This document shows, one piece after another, positions 5,937 to 6,358 of a stretch of DNA of 6,358 bases (position 1 is its first letter; each line of letters begins with the position of its first letter). The notes under the pieces are model-generated. The model was not told where the DNA came from. It did no database searches and saw only the letters and a program-made list of their open reading frames with translations. This stretch comes from an uncultured Lachnospiraceae bacterium. GTDB lineage: Bacteria > Bacillota > Clostridia > Lachnospirales > Lachnospiraceae. Location of the stretch: assembly GCA_958422845.1 (NCBI GenBank), contig CATZPU010000073.1, positions 1 through 6,358 on the forward strand. Direction: 5' to 3'. The position numbers were made by a program, and so were the translations under genes.

Positions 5937-6358
5937 TCAATCTCTTTCATTTCCTGTCGAAACTCCGGCTATCCGCCGCGCGATCAGCGCAGAAATGCCG
6001 TTTAGCGCCAGTACAAATACGAGCAGCACGACCGCCGTCGCATACGCCTGATCCATGTAGAGTCCCTCCGTCGAAAGCACATACATATGTACGGCAAGCG
6101 ACCGTCCCGAACCCATCAGATTCTCCGGAACCTTTGCTACCGATCCTGCGGTATACAAAAGCGCCGCCGTCTCTCCGACGATCCTGCCCGTCGCCAGTAC
6201 CACACCGGAGAGGATTCCGGGGATCGCACTCGGAAGTACGACGCGAAAGATCGTGCGCAGTTTGCCTGCACCGAGTCCGAACGATGCTTCACGGTACGTA
6301 TCCGGTACGCCAAGCAGCGCCTCCTCCGTCGTACGAATGATAAGCGGCAGGATCATGA
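5937..6358 (-). CDS. pstA: PstA, phosphate ABC transporter permease (C-terminal part only)
   Basis: Only the last 139 full codons are in the window; the gene continues past the right edge, so the Met at 6356 is internal and not the true start. PstA and PstC form the membrane channel of the high-affinity phosphate importer. The visible part begins MILPLIIRTTEEALLGVP, then has the EAA-type coupling loop that contacts the ATPase (EASFGLGAGKLRTIFRVVLP, visible residues 23-42), a hydrophobic segment (AIPGILSGVVLATGRIVG), the PstA-typical GETAALLYTAG (61-71), and a last membrane helix (ATAVVLLVFVLALNGISALI, 106-125) ending in an Arg-rich cytosolic tail. The stop is 9 nt before pstB. EAALLGVP-type sequence and the position before pstB distinguish PstA from PstC. 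Confidence 0.93.
   Translation of the reverse strand, partial: MILPLIIRTTEEALLGVPDTYREASFGLGAGKLRTIFRVVLPSAIPGILSGVVLATGRIVGETAALLYTAGSVAKVPENLMGSGRSLAVHMYVLSTEGLYMDQAYATAVVLLVFVLALNGISALIARRIAGVSTGNERD

Overview
This window most likely comes from a Gram-positive anaerobe of the class Clostridia, with a Lachnospiraceae-like gut Firmicute the best guess. The grounds are purine-rich AGGAGG-type ribosome binding sites, moderate GC, an archaeal-type split glutamate synthase, an ANTAR response regulator next to a glutamine synthetase, and a phosphatase with a Sec signal peptide. The family assignments rest on motifs read by eye; no database search was possible.

The window is almost entirely coding and holds two operon ends that face each other. 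The left half (1-2862, + strand) is a nitrogen-assimilation operon. It contains the 3' end of an FMN/iron-sulfur glutamate synthase catalytic subunit (1-243), a stand-alone GXGXG-domain glutamate synthase subunit (299-1021), a divergent and C-terminally short type I glutamine synthetase (1044-2255), and a regulator joining a degenerate receiver domain to an RNA-binding ANTAR domain (2278-2862). Together these suggest a GS/GOGAT ammonia-assimilation module with its own antitermination regulator. The amidotransferase subunit and the leader RNA expected to carry ANTAR hairpins would lie upstream, outside the window.

The right half (2891-6358, - strand) is the distal part of a phosphate-starvation operon: pstA (permease, cut by the window edge), pstB (ATPase), phoU (regulator) and an exported alkaline phosphatase as last gene. 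The logical unit is to release phosphate outside the cell, import it through Pst, and restrain the system through PhoU. The junctions pstA-pstB (9 nt) and pstB-phoU (1 nt) imply one transcript; phoU to the phosphatase is 57 nt.

The two operons converge with only 28 nt between stop codons, where I see only a weak hairpin. I found no RNA genes, CRISPR arrays, mobile elements, long repeats or origins, and no gene-free stretch over 300 bases. The most interesting points are the glutamine synthetase, which lacks several normally conserved features (flap glutamate, feedback arginine, C-terminal tail), its pseudo-receiver ANTAR partner, and the large insertion and two active-site-proximal cysteines of the phosphatase. 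I do not see a clearly new system.
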